A stretch of 64,000 nucleotides of DNA, from assembly GCA_015179025.1 (NCBI GenBank), contig WHUX01000085.1:1-64000 (forward strand). The letters run 5' to 3'. Source of the DNA: Terfezia claveryi (taxonomy: Eukaryota > Ascomycota > Pezizomycetes > Pezizales > Pezizaceae). The translations under genes and the position numbers were made by a program. Within the stretch, counting starts at the first letter, position 1. Every line of letters starts with the position of its first letter. Positions 34,488 through 45,591 of the stretch are shown here, one piece after another. The notes beneath the pieces are model-generated. The model did not search any database. It was given only the letters and a program-made list of their open reading frames with translations, and was not told the origin of the DNA.

Positions 34488-36554
34488 GTATGCGACTCGG
34501 GGTATGTCCAACAGAGGTCTGTGTTGTATCTGATGGATGTCTTCTTCGCTACCACTTGTATTCCTGCACTTATCCAATTGTCTATTTTTGAAACTTCGCC
34601 TTCATTCTACCTTGTATCTTGTTTTTCTCATGCTTATAATATCCAGCGGCCATTTCCTTCGCTACGTACTTTTCTTGCGGTCGTCTGAATATGTTTTTAT
34701 TGCATAAAATATTGCTGATCTGGATTATTTTCGTTTATTATTCCCGCTTTCGTTGCTTCCGCTTGCTAATTCTTTCGTACTCAGTCTCCCGGATGATGTT
34801 CGTTTTGCTTTTTCTTCCTCCTACGCTATCGCTAGTGGGATACAGGGACTTTTGCATTTGGACGCTTTTTGTTTGTGGGAAAACTCGTGGCAGAAATCAA
34901 TCGGATGGTGGCAGGGTATGTCATTATGGAGGATGGAGGATGGAGGATGGAGGATGGAGGATGGAGGATGGAGGATGGAGGATGGAGGATGGAGGATGGA
35001 GGATGGAGGATGGAGGATGGAGGATGGAGGATGGAGGATGGAGGATGGAGGATGGAGGATGGAGGATGAGGATGGAGATGAGGATGCAGGTGGTGGACGG
35101 AAGATGGAGAATAGCATGTTTGGTGACACATATCATTGGGAAGCGGTGAACTCGGAAAGTAATCTGTGGGATTGGAGGTTGAAGCGGAATAATTCGAATA
35201 GGTTTCGACGGGCTGAATGGTTTGAATAGGAGGAATAGGAAAAGCAGGGATAATAGGAAGGAGAGGAGGAATAGGAGAAATTAAGAGAATAGGTTGAATG
35301 GATGGAGGAGCTTGACACTTACTTAACTTTTGTATGGGGAAGTTGTTGGGACGGTTATAATTAGGGTTTTTGTGGATATAATTTGGCTTTTTGATTGGCT
35401 TATGATTTTTGCTTACGGGTTAGTTAGTAAGTTAGTTAGTTGTTCGGGGGTGTTTTGGTGAAGCGAACAACACAACAATCAGAGAGTTTTGAAAATTACT
35501 TTAGCTCGAGTCCTCCATGTTTAAACTACGCCAAAGCTAATATCAATTATTTTCGAAAAATAAAAAAACTAGAAAAAGCTTAGGACTCGTATGTATAAAT
35601 AACCCTTTGGGCCTCCTACGCTTTGACGATGCACCGAGTGAATTCAAGGTTAATAATATGTAAAGCCGCTGAATAAGCAGCCTAAATATGAACCACCAGA
35701 GCCGCCTACATATACAAACTTGGTATTAAACAATAGTATTAATACGGAGCTTAGTCTAATTAAGTTTAGGTATAATTAGTAATAGAGGCTCTGGATTCCT
35801 GAAACAAATTGACCTGGCCCACCTTCGAGCAAGGTGATATACGCCTCGCAATAAGAATGCCCCCTAATTCATCTATGTTCTGTCTTTGTTAAGGCCATCG
35901 ATATTTAGGTTTCACTTTTCAGCTGCATTGGTTGGTTTGGGTTACCAGTTTGTACGGAAAATATTTCCCATGTTCTCAATGAATAATTTGTAGAGAACCC
36001 CTAATGTCCCTGGGGATGAACAAATACCGTAGTGATGTTGACAGGAATCAGGAATCCAACCGGATCCTGTGGGGGGAGTACAAGACTAATGAGAGTTATA
36101 TTTTTTTTTCAATTTAAATCCTTCTCCCTACATTAAGCTGAACGTCCTATCTGCTGGAAATCATAAATAAGCAATCGTAAGGCGTTTAACAAAGTGATTG
36201 TGCTTAGACGCCAATGTTCCGGGTTACTGAGCCTCGACCTCCGAACATGTCCGTGGGGTTCTGATATCGGATAAAGCCCTTTCTGTTGCGTTAAAAGAAA
36301 CTCCATGCCGTGCCCGGAGAGAGTCTCACATCAAAAATTCACTGCAACTATTTGCGGGGTCTTGAAGATGACTCGCCCCCACCTCAGCTGCATCAAACCA
36401 GACTAGATGGGACCTGCGTTCTGCTGTGTCACGTGAGCGACTGAGTCATCCACATAACTTTTGAATCCACTCACCGCCTTCACCTATCCACCAATATTTT
36501 CTCGATATTGCCGGTCTCCCCCTTATTCCCAAACAGCCTTGACAACCACTCATC
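34488..36554. other. Intergenic region
   Basis: Pyrimidine-rich 3' flank of the AT-hook gene, the 7-bp minisatellite (34926-35066), then AT-rich sequence. The last ~120 bp (36430-36554) are C/T-rich and run into CATCATGG, a plausible promoter/leader for the deaminase gene. Confidence 0.5.
34926..35066. repeat. Minisatellite (ATGGAGG)n, about 20 copies
   Basis: 141 bp of perfect 7-bp units, then degenerate ones to about 35090. As 7 is not a multiple of three, every forward frame stays open and repeats EDGGWRM, which explains several overlapping spurious ORFs here. Confidence 0.93.
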
Positions 36555-38963
36555 ATGGTTGAATCATCGAAGGCACCAGTGTCAGAGCTGCCAGCTTCGG
36601 GGGTGCAGGTGTCGGAGGTGCCACTATCGGAGTCTCCGGTGCCATTCTCACGATTATCATTGAATACCAGCGCAGATAAATCCCCCTCCTCACTCACCAC
36701 ATACGACTTGCGGACACGAACTCTCACATACATGCTCAAAGCACTCAATACACAGTCAAATATCCCTTCATTAAACTACGAGTCTCTGCAGCCCAATCCT
36801 GTCGTTGCATCGTCAGAAAATCTCCTCAATCCTGCCCTAGGTTTCAGTTCTTCCAAGTATCATACCACAGTCGATTCCGCATGGTTGAAGGTTTTGAACC
36901 AAGTTGCTCAGCTTCTAGTCCGTGAGCACGAGATTGTTGCCGTACTACCAAAGCGCTCAGGTCCAACCGCACATGTCAGTCTCATGGTGACAACTGACTC
37001 GGATTCCGAAAGCGACTTTGAAGGGGCAGCTTCTCTCACGTCCAGTACATTGCTTGAAACAAACTACCTCATTGCACAGAATCCTCGGAATGATCAGTCT
37101 TCCAAAACCCTGGATCCCACAGAGGCATTAAACGCGCTGCAGAGGGTTTCTACCATGGATTCTATGTTAGCGTATCTCAATGACCACAAGCACGTTTCGT
37201 TCTCTACCCATGTCTCCAGCGTGGAGCTTTTGCTCAATAAGATTATTTCTGAGTCTCACATGGAGAGTAGCTATCTCACACGTTGTAAAATCTTGCGCCG
37301 GTACATAACCTTCCGTGCTGCACCCAAGATGCTACGCCGTTTCACTGCACCTGCGTTCCAATCGTTTATTCAGGCAGTATCCACTTTAACTCCTGAGGAA
37401 GTGGCCCTAGCTGTGTCAGTGAACCCCCCACCCGGAGAGGTTCCACTCTCTACAAAACTCCCATTCGATCACGCATTGGTTACAGACATAATCTACTTCA
37501 AACCCTTTGACCGGTCAAGCTGCCCACACATTCTAGCCCAATGTCAAAGAGCAGGTGGGATAGTAAATTACACGCGCAAGACGGCCTGGGAGTTTCATCA
37601 GCTGCTTATATTTTGCCTCACCCAAGCAAACAAGGTCCTCTCCGTACTCAGAAACCAACTTAAGTCCGACCCACCACAAGCAGTCACAAATAGGGCTCTA
37701 TCTAACGCCGAAAAATGGATGGGATACCTGCAAAACATGATCCACTATTCACCTATTTTTAAAGCTCATACACATGCGTTGGAGAGCACGATCTCTGCCA
37801 AAATGAAACCACAGGCGAAGGCGGATAAGATTCGTGAGCATAATGTCGAGCCTTTTAACGAAACAGATCCCGGGGCACAAGATGAGACGAATGGTGAGGC
37901 GGATGCTGGAGATATGGAAGGGCAGGGGGAAGAGGAATATGATGCAGATGGAGGTGTATCGGATACGCTACTTGAGATTACAGCTGCACATGCTCAGGAT
38001 CAGGCGACTCAGCAATCCTTATGGCTGGCCGTGTCATACCAGCAAGCAATAGACGTGATTGTGGGGACGCGAACTTTACCCAAGACTCCCATCTCGATGA
38101 CCTTATGGGAGCCACCTGCTGCCGAGCTCAGACGTTCGGCTGAAATGGAGTCTTGGAGATCAGTTGTTAGAGATCTATACCCTTCCGACGGAAATGTAGA
38201 ATCCAACAATCTGCCCTCAGGAGGCCGACCTCGCGAGCGATCTACTGCCCCTTTTTCCGTTCCCACCGGCCCCATCACTGCTCAAGAGGTGGAGAACGTA
38301 CTCTCCAACTTTGGAAGGAGGAAGGGTGGTAAAGCTCGACTCTTTGCTTCCAGCAGCGAGCAGAGAATTCAATTCCGGGGTGCATACCATGCAGAAAGTA
38401 TGCTTGGGACCCTGGCATACCTCAGCCGCCACAAAGCGAACCCCGAGCTCCAAGTCCCACCAGCAAAGGAACTAGCCTTGTTCAAACATGCCTACGGGAC
38501 CATTGGTGTCTCTAAGCGCTGCTGTCCTGTGTGTACGAAAATCCTCTCACTGCTCTCAGCCCATATGACCCCTCCAACCTCCCCTACAATAGCGCATGAC
38601 CAGCACGCCCCATTCAAGGTCCTCGTCGCTCACCAGAACATTTATCCCACCGCACTTCCACCTTTCACGCCTATTGAGGTTGCGCAGGAGCTAGTTACGT
38701 GGCTGGAATGCCTACTCAAGGCCTCCATCGACAAGAGGGTGTATAAGGAAAGGAGGAGTATGAGATCTGGATCCGCGAGTAGTCAGTGTAGTCATGGAAG
38801 CGGGGATTCAAAGGGGCATAGCCCGCCACCGCGGGCTCATGGGGACGCTCAGGAGGAGGAATTTAGGGGTATGGGACAGGCAGCGAGGAACGCACTAGGG
38901 AACCAACAATTTGCTATTTGGGAGGATGACGAGGAGGAGGAAGAAGGGGTCGCGGCCCAATAG
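36555..38963 (+). CDS. OTT_1508-like deaminase family protein, 802 aa
   Basis: Single open frame from ATG (context CATCATGG) to TAG. The C-terminal part carries the zinc-site pattern of the nucleic-acid deaminase superfamily: GAYHAESML with H612-A-E614, and SKRCCPVCTKIL with C657-x2-C660, followed by helical sequence. This spacing and the GVSKRCCPVC context match the OTT_1508-like deaminase family (Pfam PF14441), expanded in fungi and mostly uncharacterised. H and the two C would bind zinc and E would shuttle the proton; the substrate is unknown. Before it lie a helical region (about 60-430; YITFRAAPKMLRRF near 255-270), a very acidic linker (about 445-475), and a Ser/Pro-rich stretch; the tail is acidic (EDDEEEEEG). 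No signal peptide or membrane segment. A broken partial copy lies just downstream. Confidence 0.8.
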   Translation: MVESSKAPVSELPASGVQVSEVPLSESPVPFSRLSLNTSADKSPSSLTTYDLRTRTLTYMLKALNTQSNIPSLNYESLQPNPVVASSENLLNPALGFSSSKYHTTVDSAWLKVLNQVAQLLVREHEIVAVLPKRSGPTAHVSLMVTTDSDSESDFEGAASLTSSTLLETNYLIAQNPRNDQSSKTLDPTEALNALQRVSTMDSMLAYLNDHKHVSFSTHVSSVELLLNKIISESHMESSYLTRCKILRRYITFRAAPKMLRRFTAPAFQSFIQAVSTLTPEEVALAVSVNPPPGEVPLSTKLPFDHALVTDIIYFKPFDRSSCPHILAQCQRAGGIVNYTRKTAWEFHQLLIFCLTQANKVLSVLRNQLKSDPPQAVTNRALSNAEKWMGYLQNMIHYSPIFKAHTHALESTISAKMKPQAKADKIREHNVEPFNETDPGAQDETNGEADAGDMEGQGEEEYDADGGVSDTLLEITAAHAQDQATQQSLWLAVSYQQAIDVIVGTRTLPKTPISMTLWEPPAAELRRSAEMESWRSVVRDLYPSDGNVESNNLPSGGRPRERSTAPFSVPTGPITAQEVENVLSNFGRRKGGKARLFASSSEQRIQFRGAYHAESMLGTLAYLSRHKANPELQVPPAKELALFKHAYGTIGVSKRCCPVCTKILSLLSAHMTPPTSPTIAHDQHAPFKVLVAHQNIYPTALPPFTPIEVAQELVTWLECLLKASIDKRVYKERRSMRSGSASSQCSHGSGDSKGHSPPPRAHGDAQEEEFRGMGQAARNALGNQQFAIWEDDEEEEEGVAAQ

Positions 38964-39067
38964 ACGGAATGCTTTGCATTGGTAGATGCATGTTTATTCC
39001 ACCCCATTATACCACTTGGTTATTATTTTTGATGTTTCTATTTTCCCTTCCTCCATGCTCGATGGAG

Positions 39068-39300
39068 CGTATCTGATATGTTACTTGAGATTACGCTCAG
39101 GATCAGGCGATCCTTTGGCTGTAACACCAAGCGATTGACGTGATTGTGGGGTCCCGAGTTTTGCCAAAGGCTCCCATCTAGTGTGCGTTAGGGAGTGCGG
39201 CGTTCGGGATTTCTTTTGTTTCTGAATTTATTACTCCACTATACCATCTTTGCTTTCGGTGTTTTTCTTCTTTTGGGGGGCTACACAACTTAAACACCAT
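39068..39300 (+). pseudogene. Partial broken copy of the deaminase gene
   Basis: 39068-39180 repeats, with point changes and internal deletions, the coding segment 37958-38095 of the upstream gene (shared runs such as GACGTGATTGTGGGG and CTTGAGATTAC). The following 39220-39280 resembles the 3' flank of that gene (CCACTATACCATC against CCCCATTATACCAC). Most of the gene is missing and a TAA lies in frame. It is a relic of a tandem duplication. Confidence 0.75.
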
Positions 39301-42300
39301 TGGTGAGGGAGGGAGCCTGTACCTCGTTATTATATCTCGGTGCTATCATTCAGCCCACACAATCAATCATATCGCACTTTTTTGCGCGCTTTTACGTGAG
39401 TTTATACTTTTTCCAGCTTGCCCCTATAATTTCTGCGGCAATTTGGAGCTCACAGTTATAGGGCAACATTGTGCGCATATTATATAGGTTAATTCTTAGT
39501 ACTTGTGATACCCAATCTTCAGGTGGGGCGGAAGAGACGGCATGTTCCTTGCGTATTGTAGTTTACACAAATCTTAGAATCTGTTGGATCACCATATTCA
39601 GGATAGGGATTGAGTAGATTGATTGACGCCGCGAAGAAGCACATCACCGCCGTTTCCACTATCAACCAAAAGTCCACCAATAGCGTCTCGAGTGATCCGG
39701 AGGTAGGATTGATTAGTCTATTAGGTGTATATGGCTTATGACGGAGAATAGAACAGGTAATCCGTAAAGCCGGAGTAATGATTCATGGTGCGATTCTCGG
39801 TGGTGGTAGGTGGGAGTGTTTTTAGGGAGGAATTCGAGAAACACGGGTATTCAGGATGCTAACAACTAGGTACCGGGAAGAAATTGCCATGCAATGACCA
39901 TATTTATATAAGGATTCACCATCATGAGCACGGAGGGCAGGATATAGCCCAACCCAACGGCCAGGGTGATCGAGTACGTCTCCTTACACCACCTACTAAC
40001 CCCCGGCCCACATCTCCGACCTCTTTCTCCATCTATTTCATACATCCACCGCTCTCCATCTTTATTTTCCCCATAGCAGGCCTAGGATCTAACCTCGCTC
40101 CAAATCATCCTGCGATGGGCTAGGATGCATCATTCCCAGCGGATTCATGCTCGGTCCTAATATATTTTGATTTACATACCTTCCACCCGCCAACTCATAT
40201 TGGGAGGAACATACTAGCCACAATCCACCCTAACAACAAATAAAACCAATACATGAGAACTCTCTCCCATCCTGTTTTTCTTACGACAAAGTACATTGCT
40301 GTGGAAAGCGATTATTTGGAGGATCCTAATTTTGTCGCCGAGCATACGTGCCGTTAATGGTAGGGTTGCTTTTGTGGGGTGGGAGATCATCTTTGGTTTA
40401 ATGTGGGGGAAAGTTTGATCCATGAGGAGGAGGAACTTTGTTGTTCACGTGGAACTACTCCTTCACCATGATCAAATAGAAACCCAGAACTCGTCTCTAC
40501 ATAATGGAATGCGCAGAATTTGGTTTTATATGCTAAAAGAACATTATAATGTCCTCGAATCAAGCCTTCTCTAGGCTCGAAGCAGAATGACATGGTACTT
40601 CGTCAGTCCTTTGCCGGTGAGCACGATAAGTATATATGATCTATAGGTATACCCCCCACGAAACAGGTCTACGGAATTACAAGAACTAGACTAGCACATA
40701 TCGCCAATTAAGTACTACCTTCACAGAGTATTGCTACCTGTTGACGAGTACGAACGAAAGATTTTTAATATATGCAAATACAACTTTCTTGTTACATAAC
40801 TATTTCTCCCCTTGCACAAGCTTCTGACAGTGCCCAAACTATTGTAGTAATTTGAGTCCCGAGTATGTACCCATGATTTTTATTTTTAATTTTTAAAATA
40901 CTCATTACTCATAGAGGGGAACCATGATTAGCCACAAAGAAATCCGGAGTGGATTCAGGACAGAGGTAAGTTAATATTCCTGGTCAGGTGCCTCTCTACA
41001 AAGCATGAAACGGACCCGTCATGAATGGAATAACTCGCAAGATGAAATTGAACTTGGGAAGGACTCGCGTCTAAGAAAGGATTACCTGAAACTTGGCTGG
41101 AAAAGAAATTGTCTCGTATAATGAAAGTTGAAATTCTCGTATAAAGTTAGATTTGGTGGAATCAGCTGTGGATAGGCACCTATAAAGAAATGTGAAAAAG
41201 CCTCCACGGCATCCCAGCTATCATGTCCCTCCTCCTGGAACCATAAGCTCCTTCCAATCTTGGATCGGTGCTAGATGGGATCTTTGCGCGGCGTATTCAA
41301 GGCAAGAAAATGTGATGTGATGTGAGCCCCGTGCTCCGTGTGGTAGTAGCAATGGGTACAGGCGCTGGTTGCTGAATTTTTGTTTATGCGGTGAAGCCAA
41401 GCGTTCTGAGCCTACGGAGCCATGTGTAGGCGGAGAGAGCTTGTCTGTTCCATTCGACCTCCTGATGCAGAATCAAGGCTCCTCACGAGCTTCCTTTTTG
41501 TGTGTCTTGGTATTGTCGGATGCCCCCATTTGTGGCTGTTCGTGGGCGGAAACCCATTTTCCTAGGGCCGATTCGAGGGCTGCTCTCCGGTCTACGAGAC
41601 CTGATTTGTTCATAATGCACCTCACTGAATTACATCACACCAATTTGGTACCTAACTGCTTAGTCGTTGCTTTCTGGACGTGTGAACATTGTCTGTACAG
41701 CACTGTAGATGAACTAAACACAGTTGCCTTTAACTCCAAGAACATTGTTCGTTGCCTTGCGTAGGAATGCCGCGGGACGATGCATACGCATCAAAGTGCC
41801 TAGTTTTCGTGACTGTCATGGTAATATCGCTGCAGCCTTGCCAATTACCAAAAGTCTCTCTCTACCCATAAGCCTATGATTAGCTAGCATAGGTAACAGT
41901 TAATAATCACACCAACAATTGTCTTTATCACTGAGCTTGGTGGGGGAGCGTGCCTCATGTATCAAATAAAACAACCCAAGGTCAATACCACTGAATCCAT
42001 AGAGGTTATGACGAAAAGTAGCCGGATAGCCACATACATGCCTTTGAACGCCTGGATACGATATTAATGATGTTCTTCCAACCTGTTGGTTGACGTGCAT
42101 GAGGTAATATTGATATGCCCACGATCCTTTCAAAGTACATAATACCACTTGCCTTACTCGATTCCAATAATTAACATTATATGTAGGTACTGTTCCTGCC
42201 TACGTAGCCGGGGTCAGCGGCCAAGTCGAGATACTGCTTTATGGCAATATCTCCTGGGCAGCAAACTGGATTTCAAGAGCTGCACGCTTCCATGAGCAGA

Positions 42301-43064
42301 TGATGCGCTGTTCCAAAGCCTTGTGGTTTATCATGAGGTTCATAGTTTACATTCTGGGCCACAATTGCTCAAGGGAGCTGGAGGGAACGCGAAGTGCCCG
42401 ATCCTCACTTATTTACAGTTTGGCTTGGGAGAACTCTGACCAATAGGTTGCTAACCACCGTTTTGACACCTCTTGGTAATTATGCTCAGCTGCAACTACC
42501 AAGGGGACCAGGGTTGCTTCGCAGTTGATGAGACCAACTAGAAGCGCCATTAGAGGTGGGAAATCCTATATTTCGGCTCCTAAAACTTTGTGCTAGGTAA
42601 GACTTGCGGTCTCGAGCCTTCCTCCTATCTGGATTGTGCACAGGCATAAGGGACTATGAGTATGAATCAAGCATAGAAATACCGATGTGTGTTTGGAGTG
42701 CCATCGAAGTGCTCAGGTGTTACGAAAACTCAAGCTTCAACACCCTGCTTACAGCTGTGAAACTTCCACTTCGTCGGGGTTCTAGTAATGGTGCCAGTTG
42801 TTCATGTTTCCATCCGGCACATAAAAGTGAGGCTAGCACTACTATGGTCACCAGACCTGCGGCGCGTAATGCCAGTGTTTATCACTGGCAATCGAAGCCT
42901 CCAAACCGCAAGGTATTAACTCTCTACTATATGCAGTATAAAATCTCGCTATTTCCCCCTCTTTTGAACTTCAAATTCTACCATCGTCTCTCACAAATTC
43001 CCACATCATCATACACAACTTTCAAGTCTCGTTTTTATCAATCATCAACGTTAACCAGAGTAAA
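39301..43064. other. Intergenic region; one doubtful exon pair
   Basis: No well supported gene. At 39620-39830 two short frames join cleanly across a 54-nt GTAGGA...ACAG interval and read IDAAKKHITAVSTINQ...SDPE then VIRKAGVMIHGAILGGG; this could be a gene relic. Open frames at 41369-41764 and 42604-43161 start at TTG, lack domains and are not called. The end of the interval holds the promoter of the next gene. Confidence 0.4.
42937..42943 (+). promoter_or_regulatory. TATA box (TATAAAA)
   Basis: TATAAAA 122 bp before the ATG at 43065, followed by a pyrimidine-rich leader (CTATTTCCCCCTCTTTTG) and C/A-rich sequence, a layout common for expressed fungal genes. Confidence 0.5.
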
Positions 43065-43367
43065 ATGGGCTACGCAAAAGGAAGCAGAGTCAGGTTTTAT
43101 GATTCCTGTAGGCTCTACATCAAGCGGGCATCTATATCCCCAATCTAGGTATTGCATCTAACTAATCCATCGATAGCGCACACTATCCGCTACGGCATTG
43201 TCAAGTCCACCCTCGATAATCAGGGGAACTATTCCGTAAGTACTACGGTTTCTTCTTCCCTAAGAACTGTGATAGTAATAGAACTATGTAATATATAGAT
43301 TCAACCAGACAACGTGACGACTACGATTATCGTTCACCAAAGCAAGATGATCTCTCTGGTCCTCTAG
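43065..43367 (+). CDS. Small three-exon gene, 56-aa predicted protein
   Basis: Exons 43065-43107, 43177-43235 and 43299-43367. The introns are 69 and 63 nt, the first with donor GTAGGC, branch CTAAC and acceptor GATAG, the second with donor GTAAGT and acceptor TATAG. Phases fit (1, then 0) and the three exons add up to 57 codons including TAG. The product begins MGYAKGSRVRFYDSS, continues TIRYGIVKSTLDNQGNYSI and ends with IIVHQSKMISLVL. Its G-x-R-V-R...G-I-V...Y-x-I...H-x-S-K pattern resembles small SH3/Tudor-like beta-barrel proteins, e.g. the 'hypervirulence-associated Tudor' family, but the match is by eye only. A TATA box lies upstream. No secretion signal. Confidence 0.55.
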
Positions 43368-44057
43368 GCTACTAGTTGCACCGAATTGCCTACAGTATCA
43401 AAGGATAGCAGGTAGACTGTACTTGTGTAGGCATTTGCAGGTGGACGGCCGGGCAGGAGGCGCGGATGAATACGAGCCTTTCCTAGTTTTTGCGATGGAA
43501 ATCAGAACTGGTACCTTGAAATGGCTATAATCACCTATTACGAAATACAAATTCAGTTGATTGACCGAACCATTAGGGCGCATTCGCTGCGAAATACGGA
43601 ACTAGAGTTCTCAAAAAGGAGATAGCTGTTCCTCTACATACACATTGTTTGTTTCTTAAATAGTAGTGTTACGAGATTCAATCTAGCAGCGTGATCAGCC
43701 AGCCCTGACCATCATGTAATTATAATCAACTGCCCGCGCGGGCCGCGCCAATCCGACCATACTAACTCCACACTCACGTGAAATTTATAATAGAATTGGA
43801 CCCTCAACTCACCCAAATCTGGAGCATCCACGGCAACGGCCATGTACATAACTAAAACTTGGCCACCAACACGCTCATATATAAAACTCCTCGAGCCTGC
43901 AAGCAGAGGTGAAAATGGTAACAGCGTCCTGATTTGTGACATTCAGCAATCTGCTGCTGACTTTCGGCTGTGTGATCTTCATAGCAGCCACAAGATAACC
44001 TTCTTGCCTTATATCTTGGATACAGTGGATCTAGAACTACTGTACTAGTGCTAGTAA
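43368..44057. other. Intergenic region, nothing recognised
   Basis: 690 bp with no coding signal. A short GC-rich block (CCCGCGCGGGCCGCGCC, 43732-43748) stands out from the AT-rich surroundings. Confidence 0.4.
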
Positions 44058-45023
44058 ATGAAATACTCGCGACCTCACGGTGTACCGAATACCATAGTAA
44101 TGCACGCACAGGAGCATAACATACCTATTGTGATCCCAAGATCAATCACCAAGCAAGAGTCTCTCCTACATGCTACAAGACCACTTCAGACATCACTCTC
44201 TATTTCTTCATCAAATCCCTTGCCGCCTTTACCAAGTGTTGTCACTAATGCTGTCTCAACCTCCCTTCCTCAGGACCCAAGGCTCCGCCCTGGATTTGAT
44301 TATTCAGAGAGCCTAAGATTACTGTGTATCGGCTGCCCCACCTCGGTGCCTTGGACCCCAGGAATCAAGCCTCTGGTGAGACCTGTGGTAATTTACCGTC
44401 CCCGAAGTGAAGTCCCATCTCCTCATAAGTCGCGTAAAACAACGACCACCGAAGAACTAGAGCCTCAACCCGATCGTTTACAATGCCCAGCTCCAGGCAC
44501 TACTCTCAGGGAAGGGAAGGCCTGGGACGTGATTACAGACCAGCCCCGGGGACTTTCCCATCACAAAACAGCGACCATCCGACGAGAGGCTCGATCAGAC
44601 GGTCTACAAGACACGACGCCACGACGCGTTCTTGTCAGGAAAAGGAAGGCAACCGATGTGATGATAGACCAATCCCGAGACTATTCCCATCAGCGTCGGC
44701 CAAGAACACAGGCCACACAAACTCTGGACAGTAAGTTAAAAACACTCTCCAGAAACATTCACGATCAGAACTTCCACCTCAGGGTACCAGGCAAACCCCA
44801 TTCCCCTATATGGAAGGGGTGTGTAGATTACGCCATAGAACTTAATAGCCTTTCTAAAGAATTTGAACTTGAATTAATTATGAATATCTTCTCCACAACG
44901 CTAGAAGAGCAAATGTCCTGCCTTGCGGTATGGCTGAAGATGCATGATGATTTTCAAGCTTTGAGAGGGATAATAAGAGGTATGGCGTGGGAATTGCTAA
45001 GGTTGGATGGGATAAATAAGTAA
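44058..45023 (+). CDS. Hypothetical basic protein, 321 aa
   Basis: Continuous frame from ATG at 44058 (TAG TAA directly upstream in frame) to TAA. Unrecognised. The middle holds a diverged duplication of about 40 residues: one copy around CPAPGTTLREGKAWDVITDQ, the next around TPRRVLVRKRKATDVMIDQ, sharing the pattern (A/T)-x-D-V-(I/M)-x-D-Q-x-R. This part is rich in Arg, Lys, His and Pro. The C-terminal ~90 residues look folded and helical (IWKGCVDYAIELNSLSKEFE, then LEEQMSCLAVWLKMHDDF). No signal peptide or membrane helix. An isolated gene without introns; length and coherent C-terminus argue that it is real. Confidence 0.5.
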   Translation: MKYSRPHGVPNTIVMHAQEHNIPIVIPRSITKQESLLHATRPLQTSLSISSSNPLPPLPSVVTNAVSTSLPQDPRLRPGFDYSESLRLLCIGCPTSVPWTPGIKPLVRPVVIYRPRSEVPSPHKSRKTTTTEELEPQPDRLQCPAPGTTLREGKAWDVITDQPRGLSHHKTATIRREARSDGLQDTTPRRVLVRKRKATDVMIDQSRDYSHQRRPRTQATQTLDSKLKTLSRNIHDQNFHLRVPGKPHSPIWKGCVDYAIELNSLSKEFELELIMNIFSTTLEEQMSCLAVWLKMHDDFQALRGIIRGMAWELLRLDGINK

Positions 45024-45591
45024 CCAACATGACCAATTGTGAATTTGTGTGACAAATATTGAGCTTAGATACGAAGTTTCATCTGATTAGTTTTCTCAAA
45101 GGTTTTGACGTAAATAAAATTATGGGACTTTTCTCTTCTAATCCAATTTCAAACACCTGGCTAAGCGGTTCTCATCTCACGGCTTATGTTTGTGGAAATT
45201 TCAATGAAATGTCAAACAGGCTATAATAATGTCTCCCGGGCTTTGTTGCGAAATACCCAGCACGATTGATTGATCAGGGGCGCCTATTCGGGCAGCCGAA
45301 CGTTTCCTAGATCCCAGATGGAATGATTAGTCTTTCTGGGTCATTACCCCGATTGATTCTTCTTTTATGGGGGCGCTCAACCACCACATTTCTAGATGTT
45401 TAAATTAATTAGGTCTTCCAGCGCAGGTGCTCTGTCGTCTGGTCCTAGCCAAGTCTTCGGTAGTTGACAAACTGGAAGTTAGATCCCAGGAACCCAATAC
45501 CATACTTCACTGGGTAATGCATCATCACCGGGAGTTGCATCAGCCCCCACGCGAACCCTGCCGGTCCTTTCTTGGCGGCATAATGGACGTT
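45024..45591. other. Intergenic region left of the foldback element
   Basis: No supported gene. A minus-strand frame (45445-45717) runs from the foldback arm into this flank; its outer part reads VHYAAKKGPAGFAWGLMQLPVMMHYPVKY-like sequence, possibly an exon relic, but no start or splice support is seen. Confidence 0.4.

Noticed and set aside
34753..35229. Long overlapping ORFs on both strands repeating EDGGWRM or LHPPSSI
   Set aside because: They are produced by the 7-bp minisatellite, which keeps all frames open; no start context or domain.
41369..41764. 131-codon plus-strand ORF
   Set aside because: No ATG start, composition not protein-like, no splice context.
42604..43161. 185-codon plus-strand ORF
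   Set aside because: Starts at TTG, overlaps the promoter and first intron of the small three-exon gene in another frame, and shows no domain.
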